This document shows, piece after piece, positions 45,852 to 57,179 of a stretch of DNA of 64,000 nt (its first letter is position 1; each line of letters opens with the position of its first letter). The position numbers were made by a program, and so were the translations under genes. Source of the DNA: Combretum micranthum. Taxonomy: Eukaryota; Streptophyta; Magnoliopsida; Myrtales; Combretaceae. The DNA lies in assembly GCA_024138025.1 (NCBI GenBank), contig JAMXBD010000720.1:496001-560000 (forward strand), written 5' to 3'. Under the pieces are notes generated by a model that searched no databases, was not told the DNA's origin, and was given only the letters and a program-made list of their open reading frames with translations.

Positions 45852-48068
45852 TGTAACGCTCCAAAGGGGTACTCTAAACGTAACATCTTAAGTAAACCTT
45901 AGTCATTCTTAAAAGCTTATATATTAAATGTAAGACGTGCTTTTATGATTTTTAGTGGACCATACTTTGAAATATAAAGTTTAAGAGATACAGTAACAAT
46001 TAAGAAATGGAAATCATAATATTAATTCATACATATAAAGTCTTACAAGGATCTTGGGGATATTCCCCTGCCAAAAGTGCACTATCAAAGCTATACCGTA
46101 TACAAGAAGTTTTCCCTAGAAGTCTACATCTACACTAGTGTTGGACTTCATCCAAAAACTTCTTAACCAAAAAGGGGGTACCTAAGTATAAGGCCCACGT
46201 GGCTTCAGCCAAAGGTAGGGAAACTGCAGCAAATAACTATAAGGGTATAAGTTACTAGCTTAGTGATAATTATTTCCATAGATAGTATACTTGAATAGCA
46301 ATAATCAAAGAAGTTATTTAATCAACCAAGTGAAATGCAACAACCATATGAGCATACAAGGCATATGATTTTCCGGTAATCATATGTTGAATGGATTTAT
46401 GCCCTTCATTCGGGGTTAGGGGCGGCAATTTATATGCTTCTAACTAAACGTCCCGAAGCTTTAGTTAATGTGCTTTTGACCAAACATCCCAAAGCTTTAA
46501 CTAAGATCCAACGATTGTACCACTACCCCTTTCCCCCACAAGGGTAGTGATCCCGTGCAATGTGACTCACAAGTGATATGTATGATTTTAGTTTAATTAA
46601 AGGCTCATAGCATAATTATTAACAATTTAAGGTGACCATAGAATTTTAGAAAAATCAAGTTCTAAACTAAATCAAGCATTGATTATAATCAATTCTCATT
46701 TTAATATTCTTATCATTCATTCAAACAATATTACATGCATACCATTTAATCTTTTCCTTAAATCTAATGCTTCTAGACTATAAGCACAATCAAGTAAGAT
46801 AAGTTATGGAAATAAAACTCACTTGGTCATGGGTTCACCGGTCTTCAATTAAAGTAGTACTTTGGGTACTGGAGATCCTCCTCATAATCACCTAAACAAG
46901 AAAATACCCACAATGAGTATTTCTTGATAGTTCTATTGAAATTTGACAAAAATATATCATTAAGTTCATCAAAATTTGTATGGAAGACAATTCCAATTCA
47001 AAATGGTCATAACTTGCTTATTTTAACTCGGAATTACGCATATAATATACTGTTTTCTATCTATTTGAAAAGATCTATCCATTTCTAAAGTTATTTCTAT
47101 CAAACAAAGTCTTTTAGGTCAAAAAACATGGGTGACCAGATTTACCACAAAAATCCTAGCCTTAAAACAATCATTTCAAACATTAAATCATTCGAAAATT
47201 ACTTTGATAAATACTTAGTTCTCTATATAATTGAAAAATTCTTTTTTATAGATTTATAGCTCATATTTCATACATGATCAAGTATTTATTGTCCAAACAA
47301 AATTCTTTAGTAAAAACAATGTTAGTTACAAGTTTGGAAAAATCATAATTTATAAGAAGTCCTTTTACAAATTCCTTAAATAAATGAAGCTTTTGTCTTC
47401 AAAGAGTATTTTATGTTTAACTTACTATTTTCCTTGGTGACTTTTCCATAAAATTGATTTTCTCTATTTTTCCTTTCTAAAACTTCTAACACTAGTGTCA
47501 CTTTTCCTATTAGTTTCCTATGTATTTCTTTACTATTATTTTGATCTTTTTAAATCTTGGTTTGAAAACTTATATTTTCTTTTTATGGGGTTTCCTTTAT
47601 ATTATGTTTTTAAGGTAAACATTTTTGTAACAAAAAATCATCTTTCACAAATTTTAGAAAAAACTCTATTACTACTATAATTTTGGTTTTAGAAAAAGCT
47701 TTTCAAAATAGTGTTATTTCAAAAATTGTAGTGAGTTCTTCTAAGACTTTGAGAAAAAAAAAATGGATTCTTTTTATTAATTTAAAAACTCTAAATTTCA
47801 TTTAGAACTCTTCTTTGGTGACAAAAATCTCTTTAGCAAAAGTATAGTTTAAACTTTGTGGTTTAGACAACAACCTTTATTTTGCATGAATATGAAAATA
47901 ATAATAAGCAAAATTATAGCAATAAAATAATTAGCAAGATAATAGAAGTCAAGTATTAAGTGTTTTAGCTTTGAATCAAGGCTCTCGGACTAATAAATGG
48001 ACTAGTCCCGAAAAGAAAAGAAAATTATTTTGACTTGATGAGGATAAGTCTAAGACTAGAAAGACTAA
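45852..48068 (-). repeat. LTR-E: large LTR family, minus strand, 3' two thirds
   Basis: The left end TGTAACGCTCCAAAGGGGT is the reverse complement of the family's 3' end. It parallels LTR-C from about 36170 to its end. Athila-3 cuts it at 48069, so its 5' third (including the TATA box) should lie beyond the window. The conserved stem-loop is at 46362-46386. The left flank GAGGA (45847-45851) would be the TSD if the insertion was direct. Confidence 0.75.
46362..46386 (-). other. conserved stem-loop of LTR-E
   Basis: CATATGATT pairs perfectly with AATCATATG around TTCCGGT. Confidence 0.6.
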
Positions 48069-49716
48069 TGTTAAAGACAAATTATACTCAATTTCATGAA
48101 TTAAAATATGCTCAATTGTTAAAGATTTTGTGAAATTAATGAGGAATAGGTACTTAATCAAATAAATGTTATATTTCAGGTCTCTGAAACAAATTTGAGC
48201 AAATGGAATGTCTTGGAACGATGAAAATCAATGCGAAATAATTTAGATCAAAGAAGTTTGCAACTTTTGCAACACAAAAGTATACGCCGGCTATGGACTA
48301 AGCTACACGTCGGCGTACATCTGGCCTTCAACAAAAAACCTCAATGCGAGAGAAGGATCAAGTATACACCGCCAGCTTCAATTGTAGAATAACCCAGCAT
48401 GTATTGTAGGATTCAAAGCCGATAATTCAGAGTTCTACGTCGCTGGCGTTTGGCCGACTCACAAATCGAACAATACTTTAATTGTAAACGCTGATAAGTA
48501 CACCGGAAGCGTTCTTTGAAGCATTTGAACTTCTTCAACTTACGCCAGACTCCTGAACTTCTAAGCCGTCGACCTTCAGCCTGTGCACACATAATGCAAA
48601 TTTCAAAAGCTGTCGTCAAAGCTGTTGCAACACAGCCAGCGTAAAGTTCTTGGAATTTTCTAAAAATCAATGAACGCCAACTATATCTAAATCTAAGCTG
48701 CCGACGTAAAAGACGGTGTTCCTTCTACACTGTCCCAACACTGATGAATACTGGCAGTGCACATTTTTCGGATCAGCATTTATGCGAACACCGGCAGTAT
48801 GCATAACTGCTGGCGCACACCATAGAAACCTTTGAATTTCCAGATTTTGTTCTATATATTGTACGAACAGAACTCAATGAGATTCATTCCAGAGTTTCCA
48901 CAACATAAAATTAGAGAGATTTTTATTCTAAGATGAGTGGCTAATTTCCTCATTTTCTAGTCAAAGGGATTATTGTGGATTCGCTTCTTCAAAATTGTGA
49001 GATATAAACAATTTGCATTATATATATTTTTCATTCTAGATATTTGTGTATTCTCCGTTCGTCATCTTGTTATTTTGCTTGATTGTTATGAATTAGGATC
49101 CATTTGTTCAATCGACAATGTGATAATCTGTCATTCGGAATAACAAACTCGTAATTGTTTGTCTATTATGATATTTGTGACACAATAGCATTGTTAATTA
49201 TGAAATATATGATTAATCGTGTTATGAGAATATGCACTTTAATTTAAATAAGTCATGCCATTGACTTGTTAGTCAGAATTAATTATCTCTCTTGTTTTTC
49301 ATGCTTCTAACAAATTAAACCTTAAGAACCTGTTTAGTTGTTTAGTCAGAAAGAGAAATAATTAAAGAACTTATTTTGATTATCGAATCAATAAGGAGAG
49401 ATAGGTTGTTAGAGCTTGTTAGTAATCATAATCAGTTTGTCCAGATAAAGAATATAGCTTTTTGAATCAATGATCAATTCTAAGAACTGAGTTGCAATAC
49501 CTTTGGTTGGAAATTCTTTTTATATTGAAAAACCTTATTAAATTGTTTTCTTGTTTAATTGAATTTTTGAAATTCATAACCCCCCCTCTATATCTTCTTA
49601 TTCATCAATCTCATAGGAATAGATGCCACTAATCCCTAAGGTTCGACCCTGCTCACCACTAATTGCAAACTTTGAGAGTAGGATAAAAATTTGTTAGATT
49701 CGATACCCACCAAAAA
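48069..49716 (+). repeat. 5' LTR of Athila-3 (about 1.65 kb)
   Basis: It begins TGTTAAAGACAAATTATAC, similar to the Athila-1 LTR start (TGATAAAGTCATATTTTAC), and ends just before the primer-binding site. Inverted repeats such as TACGCCG/CGGCGTA (48283/48311) and CCGGCAGT/ACTGCTGG (48791/48806) occur between 48280 and 48830. A TATA box (TATATATT) follows at 48853-48860. The exact 3' end is uncertain by a few bases. Confidence 0.75.
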
Positions 49717-49718
49717 TT

Positions 49719-49737
49719 TGGCACCGTTGCCGGGGAT
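49719..49737 (+). other. primer-binding site of Athila-3
   Basis: TGGCACCGTTGCCGGGGAT, one change from the tRNA-Asp-type site of Athila/Tat elements. Confidence 0.9.
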
Positions 49738-49764
49738 TGGTGCTAGTTATTTATTTCTATTTTT

Positions 49765-51545
49765 ATGACTCGTTCTTCTCATTTAGCTACATTGGAATTT
49801 GATCCGGAGATTGAGAGGACGATCCAAGCATTGCGCAAAGAAGCTAAAGTGCGTGATAAAGACACTACAACATCATCTCCCAGATCAAAACAAGTTTTTG
49901 AGCCAATTGATTCTTCTTTTTAATCGTCCAAGGACGAATCTGAGAGAGAACAGGAATAACAACAAGAAGAAATGGCAAACTAGGAGAGGACACTCAAAGA
50001 ATTGGCTACACCAGATGTAACTCAACAACCTCTGTGCATTGAGTATCCGGAGCTGAATGTAGCCTTTGAACTCAAATATGGTCTGATTCATTTGTTGCCC
50101 ATATTCCATGGGATGGAAAATGAAGACCCACATAAGCACTTAAAGGAGTTTCATGTGGTATGTTCAAGCTTACGACGATAGGGAGTTTCATGTGGTATGT
50201 TCAAGCTTACGACCACAAGGAGTGTCAGAAGAACAAATCAAATTGTGTGCTTTCCCATTCTCTTTACGGGATAAAGCAAAAGACTAGCTTTTCTATTTGC
50301 CTTCCGGATCTATCACCACATGGACATATGGTAAAGCTGTTTCTGGATAAATTCTTTCCTGCTATAAGAGCAGTTGGTATAAGATGGGAAATTTCTAGGA
50401 TTAAACAAAGAGACAATGAGAATTTGCAAGAGTATTGGGAGCGGTTCAAACAATCGTGTGCCAGTTGTCCACAACACGACATATGTGAACAACTCCTAAT
50501 AAAATACTTCTATGAAGGATTATTACCTTTAGAGAGGAAGATGATGAATGCTGCAAGTAGAGGGGCAATAGTGAACAAAACCCCTACTCAAGCTAGGGAA
50601 TTGATTTCCATCATGGGAGAAACATCACAACAGTTTGGATTTAGGAATAATCCTTCGACAAGAAGAGTAAACGAGGTAAGTGTCTCTCACCTTGAAAGTC
50701 AAATTTCCAATCTTGCTTCTCTTGTCTAGCAGATTGCAATAGGGAATAAACAGCAAGTCAAGGCTTGTGGGATTTGTGCTGCTTCCAATCATCCCACGGA
50801 TATGTGCCTTACATTGCAAGAGGACTCTATAGAACAAGTCAATGCAGTAGGAGGATTTCCAGGGCTACCTCAAAGGAGATATGATCCCTACTCAAACACA
50901 TATAATCTTGGATGGAGGGATAACCCAAATTTCAGTTATGGACCAAAAGCTTAGAATTTCCAACAGTACCAATCAAGGCTAACAAATCCAGCAATTAAAG
51001 CTTCTTCGAGTTTAGCTATGTCTCTTGAAGATACTGTTAAATCACTTCCTCTTAACACACAGCAATTTCAGGAAGATACAAAGAGTAGTATTCAGAACTT
51101 GCAGACGCAGGTTAGTTAACTTGCATCTTCAATGAATAGATTGGAGAATCGAGGTAAATTGCCTTCCCAGGCTGTTACAAAGCCCAAGCAAAGTGCAAAT
51201 GCGATTACCATAAGAAGTGGAAAGGAATTGCAAGACATTGGAAAGAAGCCAAACAAGAACCATGAAGAGGAGACTAAAAAAGAAGTGACGACCTCACAAC
51301 CTCAGGATGATCAAAGTAGAGGGTCTTCAGCTGAAGTCCTAAAGAAATATGTGCCAATACCTCCTTTTCCTTCCAAACAGGCAAAAACAAAGAAAGAAGA
51401 CCAAGAAAAGGAGATTCTTGAGACTTTTCGTAAGGTCGAGGTGAATATTCCATTACTTGATGCTATCAAACAAGTCCCTCGATATGCTAAGTTTCTCAAA
51501 GACTTGTGCACTAACAAAAAGAAGCTAAAGGCAATGAAAAAATAA
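49765..51545 (+). pseudogene. Athila-3 gag
   Basis: The probable start is MTRSSHLATLEFDPEIERT at 49765. The capsid region reads IFHGMENEDPHKHLKEFHVV, then VKLFLDKFFPAIRAVG, then QRDNENLQEYWERFKQSCAS and LIKYFYEGLLPLERKMMNAA, all typical of plant gypsy Gag. A zinc knuckle CGICAASNHPTDMC (CX2CX4HX4C, about 50767-50808) is intact. The tail from 51132 includes VTKPKQSANAITIRSGKEL and the EVNIPLLDAIKQVPRYAKFL gag-protease linker. Damage includes a 37-bp tandem duplication at 50145-50218 that shifts the frame, stops at 49921 and near 49957-49982, and stops near 50728, 50955 and 51118. It would form the particle and bind RNA. Confidence 0.85.
50145..50218 (+). repeat. 37-bp tandem duplication in Athila-3 gag
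   Basis: The unit beginning GGAGTTTCATGTGGTATG occurs at 50145 and 50182. As 37 is not a multiple of three, it shifts the gag frame. Confidence 0.9.
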
Positions 51546-52106
51546 TCGTGGGACAAAACGTTTCAGCCATATTGTAAAGAAAGCTTCCTACTAAATGCAA
51601 GGATCCGGGTATGTTCACCATTCCTTGTAAAATAGAAAATTTTGGCATTGCACAGGCTATGTGTGACTTAGGAGCTTCCATCAATGTGATGCCTAAGTTT
51701 GAATGGTAGTTCATTAAAGGAGACAGATGTGATAGTACAACTTGCTGACAGATCAAACGTTTATCATGAAGGAGTGTTAGAGGATGTTTTGGTTCAAGTA
51801 AATGGGTTGGTCTTCCCTGCTGATTTTTACGCTCTTGACATGGAAAATGATGATTCTATTAATTCATCATTGATTTTATTAGGGAGACCATTTCTTAAGA
51901 CATCTAGGACTAAAATTGATGTGCATGATGGTACGTTCACTATGGAATTTGATGGAGACATTATTAAGTTCAATATTTATGATGCCATGAAGTATCCTAG
52001 TGATGTTTCTCAAGTTTTTGTGATAGATGTTATTGACTCATTAGCACAGAAAACGTTTGATTTGAATGATGAAGATAAGTTAAAAGTTGCACTCGAAGGT
52101 GTTTGA
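51546..52106 (+). pseudogene. Athila-3 aspartic protease
   Basis: The active site reads CDLGASINVMP near 51662-51694, with the DLGAS form expected in this group, unlike the DLSAS of Athila-1. A frame change follows at about 51695, and the domain continues from 51699: DVIVQLADRSNVYHEGVLED, the flap region LVFPADFYALDMEN, and LILLGRPFLKTSRTKIDVHD. A stop at 52106 separates it from reverse transcriptase. Confidence 0.8.
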
Positions 52107-53330
52107 CTGTGGACAAATTAAGGAAGATTGAAAAGAAGTTTATGATATCTCCTGACTTGTAAGACGACATCCATGAATTGGAATCATTGAAATCATTAAG
52201 GCATGGTGTGTCTTATATAAAATTACCTTCCTCTAGTATAAAACTCTTTCCTTTTGTTGTACAAGCACCAAAATTGGAACTTAAGCCATTGCTAGATCAT
52301 CTCAAGTACATATTTTTAGGAGAACAAGATACTCTTGTAGTGATTGTTTCTAACAAGTTGAGTCCTTTGGAGGAAAGAAATTGATTCGAGTGCTTCAAGA
52401 GTACAAAGAGGCCATAGGATAGACCATTACAGACATCAAAGGACTAAGTCCTTCCATATGCATGTGTAAGATCCTATTGGAAGAGAATTCTATGCCATCT
52501 AGAGAAGTTCAGAGACGATTAAACCCGCTTATGATGGAAGTGGTAAAGAAAGAAATCTTGAAGCTTCTTGATACAAGTATGATCTACCTAATCTCTGATA
52601 GCAAGTGGGTTAGTCCAATTCAAGTGGTCCCAAAGAAAACGGGTTTGACTGTGATTCATAACTCAGAAGAAGAGTTGGTACCCATTCGAGTTCAAAATGG
52701 ATGGAGGGTTTGTATTGATAATAGAAGTTGAATTCATCCACAAGAAAAGACCACTTTCCTCTTCCTTTTATTGATCAAATGCTTGAAAGATTAGCTGGTC
52801 ACTCTCACTACTGTTGGCTTGATGGGTATTTGGGTTTTCATCAAATCCCTGTTGCACCTAAAGATCAAGAAAAGATCACCTTCACTTGTCCATTTGGAAC
52901 TTTTGCTAACAGAAGGATGCCATTCAAACTCTGCAATGCCGTAGCCACATTTCAAAGATGCATGGTTAGTATCTTTTTAGAATATTTGGAAAATATCATA
53001 GAGGTTTTCATGGATGATTTTACTATCTATGGTAGCACATTTGATTTATGTCTTACTAACCTTACAAAAGTGCTTAAAATATGCATAGAAACGAACCTTG
53101 TTTTGAATTATGAAAAATGCCATTTGATGGTTGATCAAGGTCTCATTCTAGGGCATGTTGTATCTTCTAGGGGACTTGAAGTTGATAAGGCTAAGATCGA
53201 AGTGATTAAATCTGTGCCTTACCCGTGAGTGTACAGGAAGTTCGTTCTTTTCTTGGAAGTGCAGGTTTTACATGCGCTTTATCAAGGATTTTTCTAAGAT
53301 CACTTAACTCCTATGTAGATTGTTAGAAAG
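52107..53330 (+). pseudogene. Athila-3 reverse transcriptase
   Basis: The N-terminal linker gives LELKPLLDHLKYIFLGEQDT, typical of the region before RT in plant gypsy elements. RT proper starts near 52510: REVQRRLNPLMMEVVKKEIL and the DSKWVSPIQVVPKKTGLTV segment. A stop and frame change occur at about 52730. The next reading has CWLDGYLGFHQIPVAPKDQE, then CPFGTFANRRMPFKLCNA, and the catalytic box EVFMDDFTIYG (FMDD in place of the common YVDD or FMDD variants). LNYEKCHLMVDQGLILGHVV follows. A stop after SVPYP near 53226 and further frame changes precede RNase H. It would copy element RNA. Confidence 0.9.
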
Positions 53331-53975
53331 ATGTGGCCTTTGAGTTTGATAAAGCCTGTGAGCAAGCTTTTGATATACTGAAGGACAAGCTCACTTTTGC
53401 TCCAGTTATTCAACCTCCCGATTGGAATCTCCCTTTTGAGATTATGAGTGATGCAAGCAATTACACCATTGGAGCAGTCCTTGGTCAAAGAGTTGGAAGA
53501 GCCCTTCATGTTATTTGTTATGCCTCAAGGACACTTGTAATGCACAATCCAATTGCACAACAATGGAAAAAGAGCTTCTAGCTATTGTTTTTGCTCTAGA
53601 AAAATTCCGTTCTTATCTGCTTGAAACAAAAGTGATTGTATATTCTGATCACTTAGCTCTTAAGTACTTGCTTTCAAAGAAGGAAGAAAAACCCCGACTC
53701 ATCAGATGGACACTCTTGTTACAAGAGTTTGATTTGGAGATAAGAGATAGGAAGGGCACGGAAAACTTGGTTGCAAACCACCTCAGTAGGATACCTACAT
53801 GTGAAAAGCCAACTCCACTGCAAGATGACTTTCCAGATAAGCATCTTTTTTCTGCACAACAGGTAATTCCTTGGTATGCTGATATTGTTAATTATTTAGT
53901 TATCAGGACCCTACCGGATGAATTGTCACGAGCTCAAAAGGATAAGATCAAGAGTGATGTCAAATACTATGTTTA
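53331..53975 (+). pseudogene. Athila-3 RNase H and start of the integrase linker
   Basis: The first reading gives [20 protein letters not shown], with the catalytic Asp of the first motif. After a frame change near 53560 it continues with [20 protein letters not shown] (catalytic Glu), then [18 protein letters not shown] (catalytic Asp), and [16 protein letters not shown], the conserved end of the domain. A stop at 53974 follows. The domain removes RNA from RNA-DNA hybrids. The catalytic residues seen are kept, so decay here is mainly by frameshift. Confidence 0.85.
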
Positions 53976-54235
53976 GGATGATCCTTATCTTTAGAAACGT
54001 TGTTCTGATCAGATCATTAGGAGATGCATTTCTCAAGAGGACATTCCATATGTTTTACAGTTTTGTCACTTTTATGCATTTGGAGAACACATTGGTTCTA
54101 AAAGAACAACTCACAAGGTTCGAGACACTAAGAGCTCTGATAAGTGATCATGGAACCCATTTTTGCAATAAGGTGGTGTAAGCATTATTGAAGAAATACA
54201 AGGTCACTCATCGCACTTCCATAGCTTATCATCTA
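53976..54235 (+). pseudogene. Athila-3 integrase, internally deleted and interrupted
   Basis: The zinc-binding domain begins with RCISQEDIPYVLQFCHFYAF and GEHIGSKRTTHKV. The sequence then jumps at about 54118 to ETLRALISDHGTHFCNKVV, the second catalytic Asp region. The rest of the zinc-binding domain and the first catalytic Asp are missing, roughly 110 residues by comparison with Athila-2. The KKYKVTHRTSIAYHL segment follows, and LARD-1 then interrupts at 54236 (left flank ATCTA). Confidence 0.8.
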
Positions 54236-54349
54236 TGTAGACACCCAATTTTTGCCTAATTAATTAAGGCTTAAATTTAATTAAACTCATTTTTTCCAAA
54301 AGCCTTAAGTATTGATGAAGTTGGCTAAGTGATCAAGGCACAGGCCAAA

Positions 54350-54414
54350 TGGCCTGTTGGTTAAATACATTGACCCAAACACACACCCAAGCTCAAGGAC
54401 ACAGGTTCAAACCC
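54350..54414 (+). promoter_or_regulatory. tRNA-like A/B-box pair inside the LARD-1 LTR
   Basis: TGGCCTGTTGG (54350-54360) resembles an RNA polymerase III A box with one mismatch, and GGTTCAAACCC (54404-54414) resembles a B box. Spacing is about 44 bp. Both recur in the 3' LTR (63910 and 63964). This may be a relic of a tRNA-derived SINE; activity is not implied. Confidence 0.35.
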
Positions 54415-54879
54415 TAGCAAAGGCAAATTTTTTGCCTTTTTATCATTTTTGCCTTTTCATCTTTCTCAAAGTGATTTTTGCCTTACTTTGCATCAGTTTT
54501 TGACTGACAAAACATCATTAATATTTGAAATTGATGAAGCAATTGCAAAGTGGTTATGGAATATGAAAAATCAATACACAATTCATGTGTAAAAACAACC
54601 CAAAAGTCACAAAATTCGTGCTAAAAAAAATTGGGAAAAAATACAATTTGTAAAGCCTTCAATTGCACTTAAATGAGGAGTTACAAGAATTGAATAAAAA
54701 TTGGATGATTTATCTACCCAAATTAAATGATTTGATGAAGGATATGAGAAATCAATCATCAATTCATCAGTTTCAAACAAATTAAACACGAATTTTCGAA
54801 TTAAATTCGTGAAAATAAAGAGGCAAAAATCGATTCGTTTTCAAAACTGTTCGAAACGTAAAATTGAGCTTGCAACCTA

Positions 54880-54887
54880 TAAATAAG
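54880..54887 (+). promoter_or_regulatory. TATA box of LARD-1 LTR
   Basis: CCTATAAATAAGGGG, about 645 bp from the LTR start, followed by A-rich leader sequence. Confidence 0.5.
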
Positions 54888-55129
54888 GGGTACTAGGATC
54901 AAAAGGCACAAGTCATTTTCGAAAAAACACAACATAACAATATCAATTCGAAATTCTCGAATTTAGGATGTAGAATTCGAATTTTTCAAATTCGAAGTGA
55001 TTGGATCAGATTTGATCCAAATTGAATGGTTTAGGAGTGTTAGAAATAAGTTTTTATTGTTTCAGTGTGCTTGGATTCGATCAAATTGATCGAATTAATC
55101 TCTACAATTTTTTTTTAATTTTTTTCATC

Positions 55130-55370
55130 AACGCCGCCGTACGATCACTACCGGAGCCGCCCCTTGCCGCCGTTCTGAGTGCACACTACCACACCAGGAG
55201 CATCGCCGTCGCACCAGAAGTCGCGGACAAACACCCAGCCACCGACGACCACCGGAGCCGCGGAATCCGCCCGAAAGGTCGCGTAATCATTTTCTTCGCC
55301 CGATCGGGTCGGATCCGACCCGAATTTTGACCCTAAAATCCGAAGTCCAACCCGCCCTGGTCAACAGTCA
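55130..55370 (+). other. GC-rich segment in LARD-1 LTR
   Basis: A sharp GC-rich island with many CG dinucleotides (GCCGCCG, CCGGAGCCGC) in otherwise AT-rich DNA, probably in the transcribed leader. An open frame (55022-55330) spans it but shows no recognisable family and is not called as a gene. Confidence 0.7.
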
Positions 55371-55377
55371 ACGGTTA

Positions 55378-55660
55378 GCTCCGATCAGACGGCTCAGATT
55401 CAATCAAGCAGATCAGACGGTCCAGATTTGATCAAACAGATCAGCGGCCCAGATTCAATCATCCAGATCAGACGGTCCAGATTTGATCAAGCAGATCAGC
55501 GGCCCAGATTTCATCAAGCAGATCAGACGGCCCAGATTTGATCAAGCAGATCAGACGGCCCAGATTTTATCAAAGTGATCAACGCCTCAGATTGAGTCAA
55601 CGAGATCAGACGGCTAATATCGGTCTTTAGATCAGACGATCTAGATTGCGTCCGCTTCAT
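55378..55660 (+). repeat. tandem array of about 30-bp units in the LARD-1 LTR
   Basis: About nine diverged units of the form AGATCAGACGG(T/C)CCAGATT followed by TGATCAAGC. Each unit holds GATCA and TGATC arms that could pair. Confidence 0.8.
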
Positions 55661-56768
55661 CCAACGGTCCAGGTCAATCCGCATTATTTTATTATTAGTT
55701 TATTATATAATTAATTTCAGAAAATAGCAAAAAATAGTAAAAAATTCATAAAAATCCATAAAAAAATTCAGAAAAATTCAGAAAAATCCAGAAAAATCAA
55801 AATAATTATTTTTTATAAATTATTTTTTGATATTTTTGAATATTTTTAATGTGTATTTATACATAAATTGCTTTTGGAAATGCATATTTAATGCATGAAA
55901 AATAATTTTAATATATTATAAAATGTTTTGAATATGTTGTGAGTTTATGTGATGATTAAAAAAAATAATAATAATAATGATAAAAATAAAATAAAAATGA
56001 CAAAATTGGATTTTCCAAAACCAAAATTAAAAAAAAAATGATTTTCAAACTTAGAAAAATTATTTTTCATAAAATGAAAATCAATTGATTAGATCATAGG
56101 ATCATCAAAAATGGTTTTCACAAAAATTTAAATTTTAATGAACTTAAAGTGAGAATAGTTCAAAAATATAAAATTGATCAACAAATTAAAGTTCTTTTTA
56201 AAAGAACTACTTTTTGTCTGATCTCGATTAGCGAGTACGTAGGCACCTGCGGGGCGATATTAAAAAATAAAAAAATGTTTTTATTTTTTTAATATTGTGA
56301 ATAAATATTTGTAAATATAAGATGTTTGTTGATATTCATATTCTAAAAAAATAAAAATGAAGAAAAGTACATTAAAAATGAATGATTTGACTTGTAAATA
56401 TTTATGTTATAATGTTTTATTTGAATTTTTGAGCATATAAAGGATAGATTATAAATTTAAAATTCCAAAAGTGGTAACCATTTGGTTTTAATAGGTTAGC
56501 CCCGAATCCATGATATCGGTTAAAAAAGTTTGGTCTTTAAATCAAATTTTCGCAGACTAGTAGCTAAGTTAGGATCAACCGACCCATTGATCATAGCTTT
56601 TATTTTTTCCCGATTTATATCGGGTGGCGACTCTAAAAAGTTTTCAAAATTAAAATTTCTTTTAACCCCTAGTCGAGGATTCATGTTAAATGGGTTCGGG
56701 TTTAATGTGAATCGGGTTAGGAGAAATGAACCAGATTAGATAGGTGAAAAAATCCAGGCTCGATAGCT

Positions 56769-56786
56769 TGGCGACTCCACTGGGGA
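56769..56786 (+). other. primer-binding site of LARD-1
   Basis: TGGCGACTCCACTGGGGA directly after the LTR; this form is familiar from Tat/Ogre-type plant elements. The matching tRNA was not checked. Confidence 0.65.
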
Positions 56787-57179
56787 CAATCATTTAAATT
56801 TTTTTCAAAAATAAGAGGGCTAGCCACTTAGGAATTTTAAATTTTAAATTTATCCTTGCTCAATTTTGTGAATATATGATTCTTTGTATATTATATTGAA
56901 TAATTGTTCTGTAGATATATACTAACCTTGCAGGTATACAAAAAAAAAGAAGGCAAAAAGCTTGTTTGTTTATTTATTTAAGTATTTGCATTTGCATTTG
57001 CATATTAGCATAAATGTGTGCTAGATACGGTCAGATCCAGGTCGTCTTAGAGCCTAAGCGAGGAGGACGAAGTAAGGTCCGGAGGCTGTGGCTTTCCATC
57101 CTCTAGATCAAGAAATGTCCTCCCACTCCGGTTTAGTACCACTAAACCGGGGGACCGATAGAACCCTACCAAATCATGC
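56787..57179 (+). other. LARD-1 leader region
   Basis: Non-coding, with a moderately GC-rich section near 57025-57170 (GGTCAGATCCAGGTCGTC and later GGTTTAGTACCACTAAACC, itself an inverted repeat). It is in the place of a 5' untranslated or packaging region. Confidence 0.4.

Larger units (their letters stand above)
48069..54235 (+). mobile_element. Athila-3: Ty3/gypsy Athila-type element, 5' part
   Basis: The order is 5' LTR (48069-49716), primer-binding site, gag, protease, reverse transcriptase, RNase H and the start of integrase, all plus strand. It lies inside LTR-E (left flank ACTAA) and is cut by LARD-1 at 54236. The remaining part, with any third ORF and the 3' LTR, would be outside the window. 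Frameshifts, stops and an internal deletion make it inactive. Confidence 0.85.
54236..56765 (+). repeat. 5' LTR of LARD-1 (about 2.5 kb)
   Basis: It begins TGTAGACACCC and ends just before the primer-binding site; the last bases read CGATA, so the end is approximate. It contains tRNA-like A- and B-box words near its start, a TATA box at 54880-54887, a GC-rich stretch (55130-55370) and a tandem array (55378-55660). The second LTR runs off the right edge. Confidence 0.75.

Noticed and set aside
54350..54414. functional tRNA gene
   Set aside because: No cloverleaf arms or anticodon stem; only the A- and B-box words are present.
55022..55330. 102-residue open frame through the GC-rich LTR segment
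   Set aside because: GC-rich DNA lacks stops; no recognisable domain.
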